NCBI GenBank assembly: GCA_018398805.1
Contig: JAGFBZ010002318.1
Location: forward strand, 1 to 64,000
Direction: 5' to 3'
Source of the DNA: Hirundichthys speculiger
Taxonomy: Eukaryota > Chordata > Actinopteri > Beloniformes > Exocoetidae
Length of the DNA stretch: 64,000 nucleotides
Shown: piece by piece, positions 1 through 11,600 of the stretch
Position numbering within the stretch: position 1 is the stretch's first letter
How the letters are laid out: each line of letters starts with the position of its first letter
Notes under the pieces: model-generated
Database searches by the model: none
Seen by the model: only the letters and a program-made list of their open reading frames with translations
Told to the model about the DNA's origin: nothing
Position numbers and translations under genes: made by a program

Positions 1-254
1 CTCATTAAAGGTTACTGGACTAACCCTAACCCTGAAACAGATAAAAGCAACAGGACAAACTGCATCTTTTTAAACGGTTCATTTTTCTGAAGACAGCAGA
101 ACAAGAAGGTTTAGTGTTTGAGCATCATGCATCCGTGTGTGTAAGTCCACACGGACGTGTTTATCCGTGTCAACCATTTATTTCTTTTTTTCATTTTTGT
201 GTATCTCTGCCTGATCATTTCTCAGCAGAAGAGTCTGTGTGTTCTATGTGTGTG

Positions 255-291
<37 letters not shown>

Positions 292-1272
292 GTGTGTGTG
301 TGAGTGTGTGTGTGTGTGCGTGTGAGTGTGTGTGTGTGTGTGTGTTCTCCTTCTTCTCAACTATAATTAAACCCATAGGATTGTCATTATTCCATGTTTA
401 GTGCGGCTGTGGAGGCTGTGATCGGTGCTAACGAGCAGGCGAGCAGAAAACCAACGTGTCAGCAGCTGAAATGCCTAAAAGCTGCTGAGGTTCATGACTG
501 GAAGGACATTGTTTCAAACCTCTGAGATGTGATCGCGGATGAGAAGCTCCGTCTTATCAAACGCTGTTGAGAATTCCCTGAAGCCTCTTAATCCCGTTTG
601 TTCAGATGTCTAATTTTAAACTGGTGGTTCTGGTGGGTCTGTTGTTTCTCTTCTATCCTTGATTAAATGATTCTGTCAGTTTGAAAAGTGGAAAAACATC
701 CCCCGGGATTTGAAAATAGCCTCCAGTTAAGAGATGAAACAAGCATTAAAGTAAAATGAAGTTTCTTCCCGTCATCACAGTTCCTGTCATGTCCGGATCA
801 GAACCGTGTGGCGTCAACGCTTCCTCACGCTACCAGTGAACAGACTGGTTTTAGATTTGATGACTCAGCGTCTTTACTGACAGAAATCAGACAGGAAATG
901 ATGTCAGAGGAGCGCAGACCTGCAACCATCTGGTGGCTGCTCAGCCGGGTCGACCATCTGCTCCGGAAAAAAACCTCTTTGATACGTTTTTATCAAAATG
1001 TTCATTTGAGTCTCAGAAGTCAAAGTCAGAAGACTTGGTGATGTGTTTTGTTTTGTTTTTTTATTCAAGATCTTTTATTTTAATTCTTTATTTTTGCAGA
1101 CAACTGTGTTTGAGAGATAAAGGATGCCTGCAGGAAGGGAGTTGGTTTGCTCTTGAACAGCGAGGACCTAGTTGACGACCACAACACCATCACTGAGGAG
1201 AAACAGCATAGAGATGGTCTAAGTACACAGCTGCTCACTGTTATAAACTACCAATGATAAAGCTCTAAAGTT
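1..1272. other. Non-coding, probably GALNT intron
   Basis: I see no exon with convincing coding content here. The stretch lies upstream of the recognised GALNT exons and is most simply intron of that gene. It holds a GT microsatellite (listed separately) and otherwise ordinary AT-rich sequence. The frame at 808-1041 has no splice context or recognisable domain. Confidence 0.5.
246..345. repeat. (GT)n microsatellite
   Basis: About 100 bases of nearly uninterrupted GT dinucleotide with a few GA and GC interruptions. The cysteine/valine-rich open frame across it is an artefact of the repeat. Confidence 0.95.
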
Positions 1273-1660
1273 GGGCAGCACGGTGGCTTAGTGGTTAGCA
1301 CTGTTGCCTCACAGCTAGAAGGTTCCTGGTTCGAACCTCGGCAGGGGGGGGTTCTGGTTTGAACCCCGGTCTTTCTGTGTGGAGTTTGCATGTTCTCCCC
1401 GTGCTTGCGTGGGTTTCCTCCGGGTACTCCGGCTTCCTCCCCCACAGTCCAAAGACATGCATGTCAGGTTAATTGATAATTCTAAATTGCCCTTAGGAGT
1501 GGATGTGAGTGTGAGTGGTTGTTTGTCTCTATGTGACCCTGCGATGGACTGGAGACCTGTCCAGGTGTACCCCTGCCTTTCACCTGTAGACGGCTGGGAT
1601 AGACTCCAGCAGATCCCCATGACCCTTCAAGGATGAAACGGGTATAGATGATGGATGGAT
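1273..1660 (+). repeat. Dispersed fish repeat, copy 1 (GGATGGAT tail)
   Basis: It begins GGGCAGCACGGTGGCTTAGTGG, passes through a tRNA-like segment (GGTTCGAACC), then the phrases about fifty bases apart that mark this very common teleost repeat (GTGGAGTTTGCATGTTCTCC, CACAGTCCAAAGACATGCATG, GGACTGGAGACCTGTCCAGG). It ends in the GATGGATGGAT tail. A second, interrupted copy is at 9349-10465. The repeat is recognised from its wording; the exact library name is not asserted. Confidence 0.85.
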
Positions 1661-2418
1661 TCTTGATTTTTCCAGTGTTGTAAAAGTGCAATCCTCAGCA
1701 GTCAATACAGAGATGCAAAACAGGTATGGAAACGTCACAGCACTCCCCAACATACAAGATGTACAGAGATGTAGAAATGAAAGGGAACGGGAGAGAACAG
1801 AACAAAAACAACATAAATGACTGCCAGTCTTAGTCACAGCAAACGAAAACAGTTGAATCAAGGGCTTGCACTCAGAGTACGTAAACAATGTACAGCATAG
1901 TAAGCCTACATCCGAGGGTCCAACCATTCCAGGTTCTGAACTACTTTTAGGAAGGGTCCCCACACTCTCTGGGACTTGTTATTAGATGGCTGAAGTGAGT
2001 ATCTGATTTTCTCCAGCTTCAAGCAGGACATAACGTCTTCTAGCCATTGAGCATGGGTTGGAGGGAGACTGTCCTTCCACCTGAACTAAATTGCTCGCCG
2101 AGCAAGAAGAGAAGCGAAAGATAAAGTCTGTTGTTTTTCCAGTGGGTAGCTTTTTCACCCCCTCATGATCACAAACACAGCAGTCAATGGGTTTGGTTCC
2201 AATTTAATGTTTAACACAAGGGACTTCCCTCCAATATTCGTTTAAGCATGGGCAGGACCAGTACATATGAATGAGAGAAGCTTCTTCTGCAAGTCTACAT
2301 TTGACACAATATATGGCTGATATCCGGGTACATGGAGGATAATTTTGCTTTTGAAATATGAGCCCTGTGTACCACCTTAAATTGAAGCAAGCAGTGACGT
2401 GCACAGAGGGAGGTTGAA
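1661..2418 (-). mobile_element. L1-clade LINE, 3' end fragment
   Basis: Read on the minus strand, 2204-2404 encodes a zf-RVT-like segment of the kind found after the reverse transcriptase in L1-type LINEs: the pattern C-V-K-C-R-L-A-E-E, then I-H-M-Y-W-S-C-P. Further along (about 1920-2080) the minus strand reads QRVWGPFL and THAQWLEDVMSCLKLEKIRY, also typical of the C-terminal part of fish L1 ORF2. No reverse transcriptase core is present, so this is a 5'-truncated copy. It abuts the dispersed repeat at 1660. Confidence 0.75.
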
Positions 2419-2606
2419 TTAACCAATTTGAATATGGAAATCCAAGTATCCTCAGATAGAGAGAGCCCAGTAATGTCTTTTCGAACCCATTTTTTAAAGT
2501 CGTGTCAGCAGAAGGACTTTCGGAGTTTAACTCTGGAAAAGATGCTAAAAAGACTTACAAGTCAGCATAACTTTTTACAGCACGTCTCGGCTCCTGCTCT
2601 CAACCC

Positions 2607-4062
2607 AGGAACCGGTCTGGACGCTGCATTTAGGAACCGGTCTGGACGCTGCATTTAGGAACCGGTCTGGACGCTGCATTTAGGAACCGGTCTGGACGCT
2701 GCGTTTAGGAACCGGTCTGGACGCTGCATTTAGGAACCGGTCTGGACGCTGCATTTAGGAACCGGTCTGGACGCTGCGTTTAGGAACCGGTCTGGACGCT
2801 GCATTTAGGAACCGGTCTGGACGCTGGTTTAGGAACCGGTCTGGACGCTGCTTTAGGAACCGGTCTGGACGCTGCATTTAGGAACCGGTCTGGACGCTGC
2901 ATTTAGGAACCGGTCTGGACGCTGCATTAGGAACCGTCTGGACGCTGCATTTAGGAACCGGTCTGGACGCTGCGTTTAGGAACCGGTCTGGACGCTGCGT
3001 TTTAGGAACCGGTCTGGACGCTGCATTTAGGAACCGGTCTGGACGCTGCGTTTAGGAACCGGTCTGGACGCTAGGAACCGGTCTGGACGCTGCGTTTAGG
3101 AACCGGTCTGGACGCTGCGTTTAGGAACCGGTCTGGACGCTGCATTTAGGAACCGGTCTGGACGCTGCATTTAGGAACCGGTCTGGACGCTGCATTTAGG
3201 AACCGGTCTGGACGCTGCATTTAGGAACCGGTCTGGACGCTGCATTTAGGAACCGGTCTGGACGCTGCGTTTAGGAACCGGTCTGGACGCTGCATTTAGG
3301 AACCGGTCTGGACGCTGCGTTTAGGAACCGGTCTGGACGCTGCATTTAGGAACCGGTCTGGACGCTGCATTTAGGAACCGGTCTGGACGCTGCGTTTAGG
3401 AACCGGTCTGGACGCTGCATTTAGGAACCGGTCAGGACCTGGACCGGTCTGGACGCTGCGTTTAGGAACCGGTCTGGACGCTGCATTTAGGAACCGGTCT
3501 GGACGCTGCATTTAGGAACCGGTCTGGACGCTGCATTTAGGAACCGGTCTGGACGCTGCATTTAGGAACCGGTCTGGACGCTGCATTTAGGAACCGGTCA
3601 GGACGCTGCATTTAGGAACCGGTCTGGACGCTGCATTTAGGAACCCCGGTCTGGACGCTGCATTTTAGGAACCGGTCTGGACGCTGCATTTAGGAACCGG
3701 TCTGGACGCTGCGTTTAGGAACCGGTCTGGACGCTGCATTTAGGAACCGGTCTGGACGCTGCATTTAGGAACCGGTCTGGACGCTGCATTTAGGAACCGG
3801 TCTGGACGCTGCATTTAGGAACCGGTCTGGACGCTGCATTAGGAACCGGTCTGGACGCTGCATTTAGGAACCGGTCTGGACGCTGCTTTAGAACGGTTGG
3901 ACGCTGCGTTTAGGAACCGGTCTGGACGCTGCGTTTAGGAACCGGTCTGGACGCTGCATTTAGGAACCGGTCTGGACGCTGCATTTAGGAACCGGTCTGG
4001 ACGCTGCATTTAGGAACCGGTCTGGACGCTGCATTTAGGAACCGGTCTGGACGCTGCGTTTA
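2607..4062. repeat. 25-bp minisatellite, about 58 copies
   Basis: Tandem unit GGAACCGGTCTGGACGCTGC(A/G)TTTA, 25 bp, repeated for about 1.45 kb. Most units are identical. The main variation is A or G at one position (GCATTTA versus GCGTTTA), with a few shortened units (near 2826, 2930, 3071, 3433 and 3890). It contains the palindrome AACCGGTC in each unit. It does not encode anything I recognise. Confidence 0.97.
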
Positions 4063-7000
4063 TTTCCAGGTGGATCAGCTCCTGTCTGTCCTCCAGAGGA
4101 AAGCATTTTCAGCCAGTAAAACCACTGGTTACCCAGAGTCCCCGGCTGCAGGTGAGAGCTTTCTCTTTCTCTACAACAGTCTGGTCCAGCAGCAACATTA
4201 GTGCTGCCGTGGCTGACTGACCCCAGGACACGTTAATATTTACCCACACAACTACAATCAAGCAATTTATCAAATGCCAGTTGGGATAAAAATACCTCAT
4301 TACAACTGAAAAATAACTGATAAGCACCAGCAAAATGTTTCAAAGCTGCTCAGGCCACTTACTATTTAAATGTTTTTGTTATGGGAATGTTTATTCGTCT
4401 GAGCTAATGAAAACCTTTTTTTTTTTAATGTAAAAGCTAATTAAAGGTGAAACATGTGGCTTTAGAAAACTGCTGGATGTCACAGTGGAACAGCGTAATC
4501 TCAGTCCAGAACAGCGGAGCCGAACCCAAGAGAGAAGCCTGAGGGGGAGAACTTTAACCAGCTCCTAAATCTCTCCTGGACAAAGCGCCAGGTTTATTCA
4601 AAGCAGAAAAACTTAAAGCTCACTCGCTAAAACCTGCACAACAAGGACTCACACTTATTAATGCACACAAAGGGCCTCATTCATGAAACCTTTATAAATC
4701 TGAGAGTAGATTTGCTCATAAATCACCTCCTTACTACAAACCTGCTCCAGATCCATGATAAACGTAGATTTGATCTTAGGAATGTGTGTATCTTCATGAA
4801 TACCAATCAGTCTCAGACCGGCAGCGTGTGGCGGCGTAATTCCCCATCCAGGGACCAGCGTATAATGAGATGTAAAGGTGCGTCCTCTACCTGCACGTCC
4901 ACATTTAAGAAACATGAGCTGAGTCTGAAATATGTGAAATTCCCAGCAGTTAAGATAAACGTGTTCTGTTTCTCATTGTTTAATCTACAAAAACCATTAT
5001 TGTTGTTCCTCTATAAGTCTGTTGTGGAGAGTTCAGTCCCACCTGCAGTCACCTGTTGAGGCTCAGAAACAACTGGACCAACCAGTAAAGAAGTCTGGTT
5101 CTGTTCTGGAGCGCTGGACTGAGCAGGAAAGAGGTGCTTCATAAAACCCGGAGCATCCTTTTCACAACTCAGGGATTCAGCTGCAGCGTCTTCAGGCTGA
5201 AAACTGCTGGTGGTAACTGTCATCTGTGTTCATGTATCGATGGTACCTTCACACCCACGCCAGCCGTCTGGGCCACGGCGCCGATGCAGCCTCACACCAG
5301 TGTTGGAGTCCAGTCACCAAACTTCAGAGTCCAGTCTGGAGTCCACAGGGTTCAAATGTAGCAGTCAAGTCAAAGTCAGTAAACGAAAATCTGAGTGGAG
5401 TCTGAGTCCAGTCCAGCTGTCAGCTTTTAAAACACGTGCACGGTCTTTAAACCGTCGTCTCCTCTGAAACAAACGTTACCGTTGTGTCTTCTGTCGTTCA
5501 GTCGCACAGAAGAACCAACACTTTGTTCCTGAACCAGATGTGAGTGACACGCACTGATGGGATGTGAACAGAATTTATGTTGAACTTAATGTAGATATCA
5601 CCTCATACCAACTCATTATGGCTCTAAATAAAAGAGAGTGAAATAAAGTATTATACCCTTCATATCTTCTTTAGAGCCAGTCCGTTTGAGACCTCACCAT
5701 CTCTCTGCAACTCTCAGACCCCAGAACTGTTATGATGTCACGTTTAAATCTCCAGCTGTAATGAGCACGTTTGGACTGCTGGTTCTGACTTCCAGCTGTG
5801 TATGTTGAGGATTTTAAAAATCCAGATCCCATATATAAGATGACTCAACCTTTCCAGATGTGTTCAGAGGGAAACGAGCTTCGTTTTATATTTGGGTCAA
5901 TGCGGTGAAGTCTGTGGTCTCGTCTCTGACTCCGAGTCATCAGCACTAAAGTCCAAGAGAGTCTGGATTCCTTGAAATTAGGGCTTGAGGCAGACTGGAG
6001 TCCTGGACTTGAGTAAAGCTGCCTCGTCTCATATTCATGTCCTTTATTATTCATGTTCAGCCTGTTTAATTGCTTTAATTGAGACAAACGTTTAATCAGC
6101 TGATCAGATGGTGGCAGCTCGGTTGTTTGCTCCATACGACACTATGACTACAGCTGCAACACAAATCCTTCTGGGTAAATTCCCAGTGGACAACTGACCA
6201 GTTTATCTCACGTAATGTCTTCCATAACGCAGCGTCCCACAACAGCAGAAGGTTCCTGCAGTGGTCACGAACCAGCTTCTGGTTGCTCCATAGCATCATC
6301 ACTTTAATGCTGACATACTCTGAACTAACACTGACCTCTGGACCAGGATGCAGTAGATACTGAACACTGCACGTGTGGAAAGTGTAGTATGTCTTTTTGA
6401 AAATGGCCGTGGTCACGGTGAAGTTCAAACGCAGCGTCAGGATGAGGAGAAAAGTGATTCAGGTGACTTTGAACGCAGCACTATTACTGGTGGCAAACAG
6501 GCTTCGTCTCAGAAACTGCATCGCTAGGGTTTTACTACAATAACACATTATTATCGCATTAACTCATTAATTTATTAATGCCAACATTTATTTTATCGCA
6601 CATTAATGGTTGTTTACATGCTTTTGTTTTGAAAAGTCTGTTTCTGGCTGCTGTGGAACCGGAAGAGAATTGGCAGGTAAACAAGCTAAAACAGACATGG
6701 AGACGGTGAAGTTACAGAACTTTAACAAGGACATTTTTATTTTAAAGTTCTCCCAGACGACAGAAACAAGGTTATTTGTAACAACTGACAAGTTGAACTC
6801 CCCGTTAAAAGTTTCTGCTGTTACCTCAGAAATTACCTGTTTTAATGTTCTGATTGTGGCTCAGGATTTTGTTGGTAGACTTTTTTTTCTTTTATAAAAA
6901 CAGGATAACATTAATGCCCTGGCAGTGGCAACAAGCTTTATTTTAATTTACATTTTTTACGATGAGATTTACACTAAATATGTGTCACTGACAAGTGCTG

Positions 7001-7638
7001 ACGTTAAAAGTGTTTGAACAACAAATGTTATGACACTTTAGTTCATATGGCAGCAGAACATTTAAATAAAAGTGACCTTTATACTACTTTTGAATGCATT
7101 ATATGATTTTGCGTATAAAATATGATTAATTGTGATTTATCAGGGAAATCATGCGATGAATCATGATTAAAAATTGTAATCGTTGCCCGGCCCTAATATT
7201 TACAGAAACTGGTCTGAAGAGGAGAATATATAAATGAGTAGCAGGTCTCTTGTTGGTACCAGAGCAGAGGAGAATGGGAACACTGGTTTGTAGCTAATGA
7301 AAACACCAGTGGGTGAATGTGAGTTTATAATGATGCATCAAACAGAAATATTCATTTCTTTCTAAAGAAGCGCTCTAGGCGGTCGACGTTAACACAGCCT
7401 TATTTTTTTAATCATGTTTTCACCAGAACGCTGAAAATGCACCTAAATGTCAGTTTCATGCTCCGTCCACCTCTCTGTTGCTTCATCCTCACCGACTTCA
7501 TCTCCATGAACATTTGGCAGCTAAAGCAGTTCTCAGAAATGTCAGCTTTCAGAAGCAACCACAGTTCTGTAAACATGAATATTATTTGTTTGTTTGTTTG
7601 TTTGTTTTTAATGAGGAACTGTGTTTGCGTCTCCTCAG
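4063..7638. other. Non-coding, probably GALNT intron
   Basis: No recognisable exon was found. A splice-flanked open stretch at 4070-4151 does not fit the phase of the next GALNT exon and is discussed among the rejected items. A hAT remnant lies at about 6525-7196. The sequence at 5300-6010 contains short scattered GAGTCCAG-type repeats, part of which recurs at about 50.3-50.4 kb. Confidence 0.5.
6525..7196. mobile_element. hAT-type remnant
   Basis: The right end reads ATTGTAATCGTTGCCCGGCCCTA, whose reverse complement starts TAGGGCCGGGCAACGATTAC, a terminal sequence typical of fish hAT elements. The left end starts TAGGG and has matching internal TTATCGCATTAA-type sequence but is decayed. I found no clear 8-bp target duplication. 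The open frame 6610-6897 has no domain I recognise. Confidence 0.45.
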
Positions 7639-7758
7639 GAGTGGGTGTACACTCACGGCCAGCAGATCCGTCAGCAGCAGCACTGCTTGTCCCTGTCCAC
7701 CACGTTTCCTGCCTCGCAGGTCCTGCTGCTGCCCTGCAACATGGCCGACGGCAAGCAG
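7639..7758 (+). CDS. GALNT penultimate coding exon (lectin domain)
   Basis: A 120-bp exon of exactly 40 codons after the acceptor GTCTCCTCAG. It starts EWVYTHGQQIRQQQ and continues with CLSLSTTFPAS, a leucine run, PCN and DGKQ. The E-W at the start fits the GALNT lectin motif (Q)EW at the end of the preceding subdomain. The donor CAG|GTCTGG is weaker than average, but the next exon begins RW, completing Q-R-W. Confidence 0.78.
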
Positions 7759-7948
7759 GTCTGGATGCCAGCGCACACACACACTCACATGCACACACAT
7801 GCACACACCTGCATAGATGCAGTACCTGCACACTCAGGCAGACAGGTGGTGTGTAGCTGGAGGCAAGTCATGACTGCATGTCATAAATTCATCTAAATGT
7901 TGATTAAACCAAAAATAAATGTATCTAAAGATAACCGCTGCCAACCAG

Positions 7949-8012
<64 letters not shown>

Positions 8013-8385
8013 TCATCACCTGACCACTGGGCACCTTGATAGCATCACAGGAGCCCCTGCAGCAGGAAACAGCATGACAACCAATAAATCACCTGAGAGA
8101 AAATGAGAAGAAGAACAGGAACGAGAAGCACAGAGAAATAAAGCCAAATGAAAGGAGGAGTGGCAGAAAGAAGAAGAAGAGGAGGGAAGAGAATGATTCA
8201 AGAGATGGAGAAAGACACCACAAGGTTGTGTCCTGGTACCCCCCCCCCCCCCCCCAGCTGTTCAGCGTGCATGAAACATCTGCCCCACTGATACTGATCA
8301 GATGAGTCACAGTTGAGTTGTGTGATTCACTAACCACTAACACTCTTTCTTTTCTTGGCGTATTTCTACCTTTTCCTGGTTTCTC

Positions 8386-8418
<33 letters not shown>

Positions 8419-8634
8419 TTCTACCTTTTCCTGGTTTCTCCATGTGTGTGTGTGTGTGTGTGTGTATTTCTACCTTTTCCTGGTTTCTCCATGTGTGTGT
8501 GTGTGTGTGTGTGTGTATTTCTACCTTTTCCTGGTTTCTCCGTGTGTGTGTGTGTGTGTGTATTTCTACCTTTTCCTGGTTTCTCCATGTGTGTGTGTGT
8601 GTGTGTGTGTATTTCTACCTTTTCCTGGTTTCTC

Positions 8635-8667
<33 letters not shown>

Positions 8668-11600
8668 TTCTACCTTTTCCTGGTTTCTCCATGTGTGTGT
8701 GTGTGTGTGTGTGTGTATTTCTACCTTTTCCTGGTTTCTCCGTGTGTGTGTGTGTGTGTGTGTATTTCTACCTTTTCCTGGTTTCTCCATGTGTGTGTGT
8801 GTGTGTGTATTTCTACCTTTTCCTGGTTTCTCCATGTGTGTGTGTGTGTGTGTGTATTTCTACCTTTTCCTGGTTTCTCCATGTGTGTGTGTGTGTGTGT
8901 GTGTGCGTATTTCTACCTTTTCCTGGTTTCTCCATGTGTGTGTGTGTGTGTGTGTATTTCTACCTTTTCCTGGTTTCTCCATGTGTGTGTGTGTGTGTAT
9001 TTCTACCTTTTCCTGGTTTCTCCATGTGTGTGTGTGTGTGTGTGTGTATTTCTACCTTTTCCTGGTTTCTCCATGTGTGTGTGTGTGTGCGTATTTCTAC
9101 CTTTTCCTGGTTTCTCCATGTGTGTGTGTGTAACTGCCATTTTCCAGCAGGGTGAAAACTCAGATAGCCTGTTTTTTAATCACCTCCCAGCATCGACTGA
9201 AAGAGACCAGCAGTGTTTGTGAGGGACGTCTCCTCAGTCTGTAAACGAGTGTGACATCAGAGGATTTCTAGCATCGTTCTACGGAGCGACGCCATCACAT
9301 GGACGAGGAAATAGTGGAGCAGAAACATCTGGACATGTTTCTTCTTCAGGGCAGCACGGTGGCCTGGTGGTCAGTAGTGTTGCCTCACAGCTAGAAGGTT
9401 CCTGGTCTGAACCTCAGCAGGTCTTTCTGTGTGGAGTCTCCATGTTCTCCTGGTGCTTGTGTGGGTTTCCTCCAGGTTCTCCAGGTTCCTCCCACAGTCC
9501 AAAGACCTGCATGTCAGGTTACCTGGTGGTTCTAAATTACCCGTAGGAGTGATTATTAGTGTGAGTGGTTGTTTGTCTACATGTAGCCCTGTGATGGACT
9601 GGAGACCTGTCCAGGTGGACCCCTGCCTTTCACCCAGACATGAAAATGGGTCAGGGGTGAGAAGTGCACGGGCCTGGGGGGGAATATCAAGTTACTAGAG
9701 TTTACAACTTCACCTTCAGGCTTCTCAGCCCTCAGTGAACATCATCCTCACACGTCCCTGACATGGATTCTCCAGTTACAGAGATATTAGAAAGAAGCCT
9801 GTATTTCTTCTTTCATGTTACCGTTAACGACACAAGCTTGATGCAACCTTCTAGCAAACCGGTTTTTCACCGCAGCTTTGGCTAGCTCTGACAGTGTTCA
9901 ACGTTAGCTGTAGCAAACGGCAGTAACTTTGTTTTACCATAAAATATAAAAACGATTGAAACCATAACTCATCAATTTCAATCCTCTGGTAAATGTAGGT
10001 AGGAAATGTGAACGTACGCTCGTCTGCCTCGTCCCTGCCGTGGTTAGCGCTAGCTCCTGCTTCTAGTCTCGCTTAGCTATGTAACCTCCGAGTTTATCCA
10101 AGTAAACATGAATGAAGAACGTTGGTCTGGAATAATGGAACAATCTGATCTGATTGGTTCTGGATTTAGTGACCGTCCAAGTATCATTTAAAGGGCCGAT
10201 TTCTGAAGTCCTCAGTTTGCGTATTAGAACAATTATATGATAATTAAAAATAAATAAATAAATAAATCTCCTGACTCCGACTCCCGAAAACTCCTCGGAC
10301 CTACAAGATTCACATAGGTCACCCTTTTTGACTTCAAAACGGCGACTTTCGCTGAAAGGTGAGGGATTTTCATGCCTGTTCACCTGAAGAGAGCTGGGAC
10401 AGACTCCAGCAGATCCATGTGACCCTGCAGAGGACTAAACGGGTCTGGATGATGGATGGATGGATGTTTTCTTCACTTGCTCTAAATAATCAACAATGTT
10501 GATTATTTAGGAAAATTAGGGGGTTTTTATAGGGAGATGCAGAAATTAGAACTCTATTAAATGTGACGAGGAGCTTCTGCCACACTTGGAACAGACAAAT
10601 CAAAAATAAATCCAGACAGAAAGCAGGAGGAAACAACCTGGTAAGATCTTCTTCCTGTTTATGGTGGCGTAATAGTGAAGCTGCTGCTGGTGGAGGTCTA
10701 AATGTTTCTACAGCTCCACAGAAAGCTCCTCTGTGGCAGCAATCTGTCACAAAGGCTGAGTTGTAGTAGATCAAGAATCAGCGGTTTTCAGGAGAGTCGA
10801 CTGAAAAGAGGCGAGCTGAGGAGGCTGAGGAAGAGGATGGAAACATGGATCCACTACAATAAAATACAGAGGAAACAAGGATGAGAAGAATCAACTAAGA
10901 TGGTGATGAAGGGAAGGATGCAAGACAGGGAGGAAGGAGAGATGTAGAAATGGAAGGAAGGATGGAAGTGATAGATGGGTGAAAGGAAAGAGGGAAAAAG
11001 AAGGAAAACTGAGGGTCAGTGTTACATGTTGTCTTTTAACCTTGATCTTGTAGAAAGTGCTTTACTTTGTGTTTCTCATCCACACAGCCATACTCATACT
11101 GAAGAAAAATCAAAATCAATATTTGGTGTCATCACCCGAGTGTTGGACTCATCAATTAAAAAAGACTAACATGTTCCCGTACTTTATTAATCAGTCCATG
11201 TCAAACAGAATCACACAGCAGAGAGAGAGTCGTGTCTGAATGGATGAATGTGATTAGTGGTTTAAAAGTGCTCTGAATGCTCAACAACAGTAGAAAAGAG
11301 TTTTCCAATAAAACTGGTTTATGTGAACCGGGTCAAAAGTCAAGACACATCGTCCTCCAACAAACCTGCTCAAACTCCATCTTCCTCCCCTGGTTCACCT
11401 CTGTATCGATTTAAAAATCCTCCTCCCATCATTTAAACCCTCCATAACCCAGCTGCCCCGTCCTCACAGATGTCCTTGAACCACACACACCCTCCGGTCC
11501 AGTCCGGTCCAGTCCGGGCCAGTCTGGGCCAGTCCGGTCCAGTCCGGTCCAGTCCGGGCCAGTCCGGGCCAGTCTGGTCCAGTCCGGGCCAGTCCGGGCC

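Noticed and set aside
4070..4151. Exon-like block VDQLLSVLQRKAFS with TTTATTTCCAG acceptor and CAG|GTGAGA donor
   Set aside because: It ends in phase 1, while the next GALNT exon starts in phase 0, and the peptide does not match the lectin domain. It may be a chance exon or belong to something else; not supported.
4658..4915. Block starting GCCTCATTCATGAAAC, similar to 13276-13345
   Set aside because: Probably a decayed dispersed repeat (both contain AAATCACCTCCTTACTA), but I could not find ends or a family, so it is not listed as an element.
8318..9222. Three overlapping long frames (about 270 residues each) rich in Cys-Val and a repeated hydrophobic block
   Set aside because: They come from a minisatellite with GT runs that lacks stop codons in all three frames; no splice, start or domain evidence.
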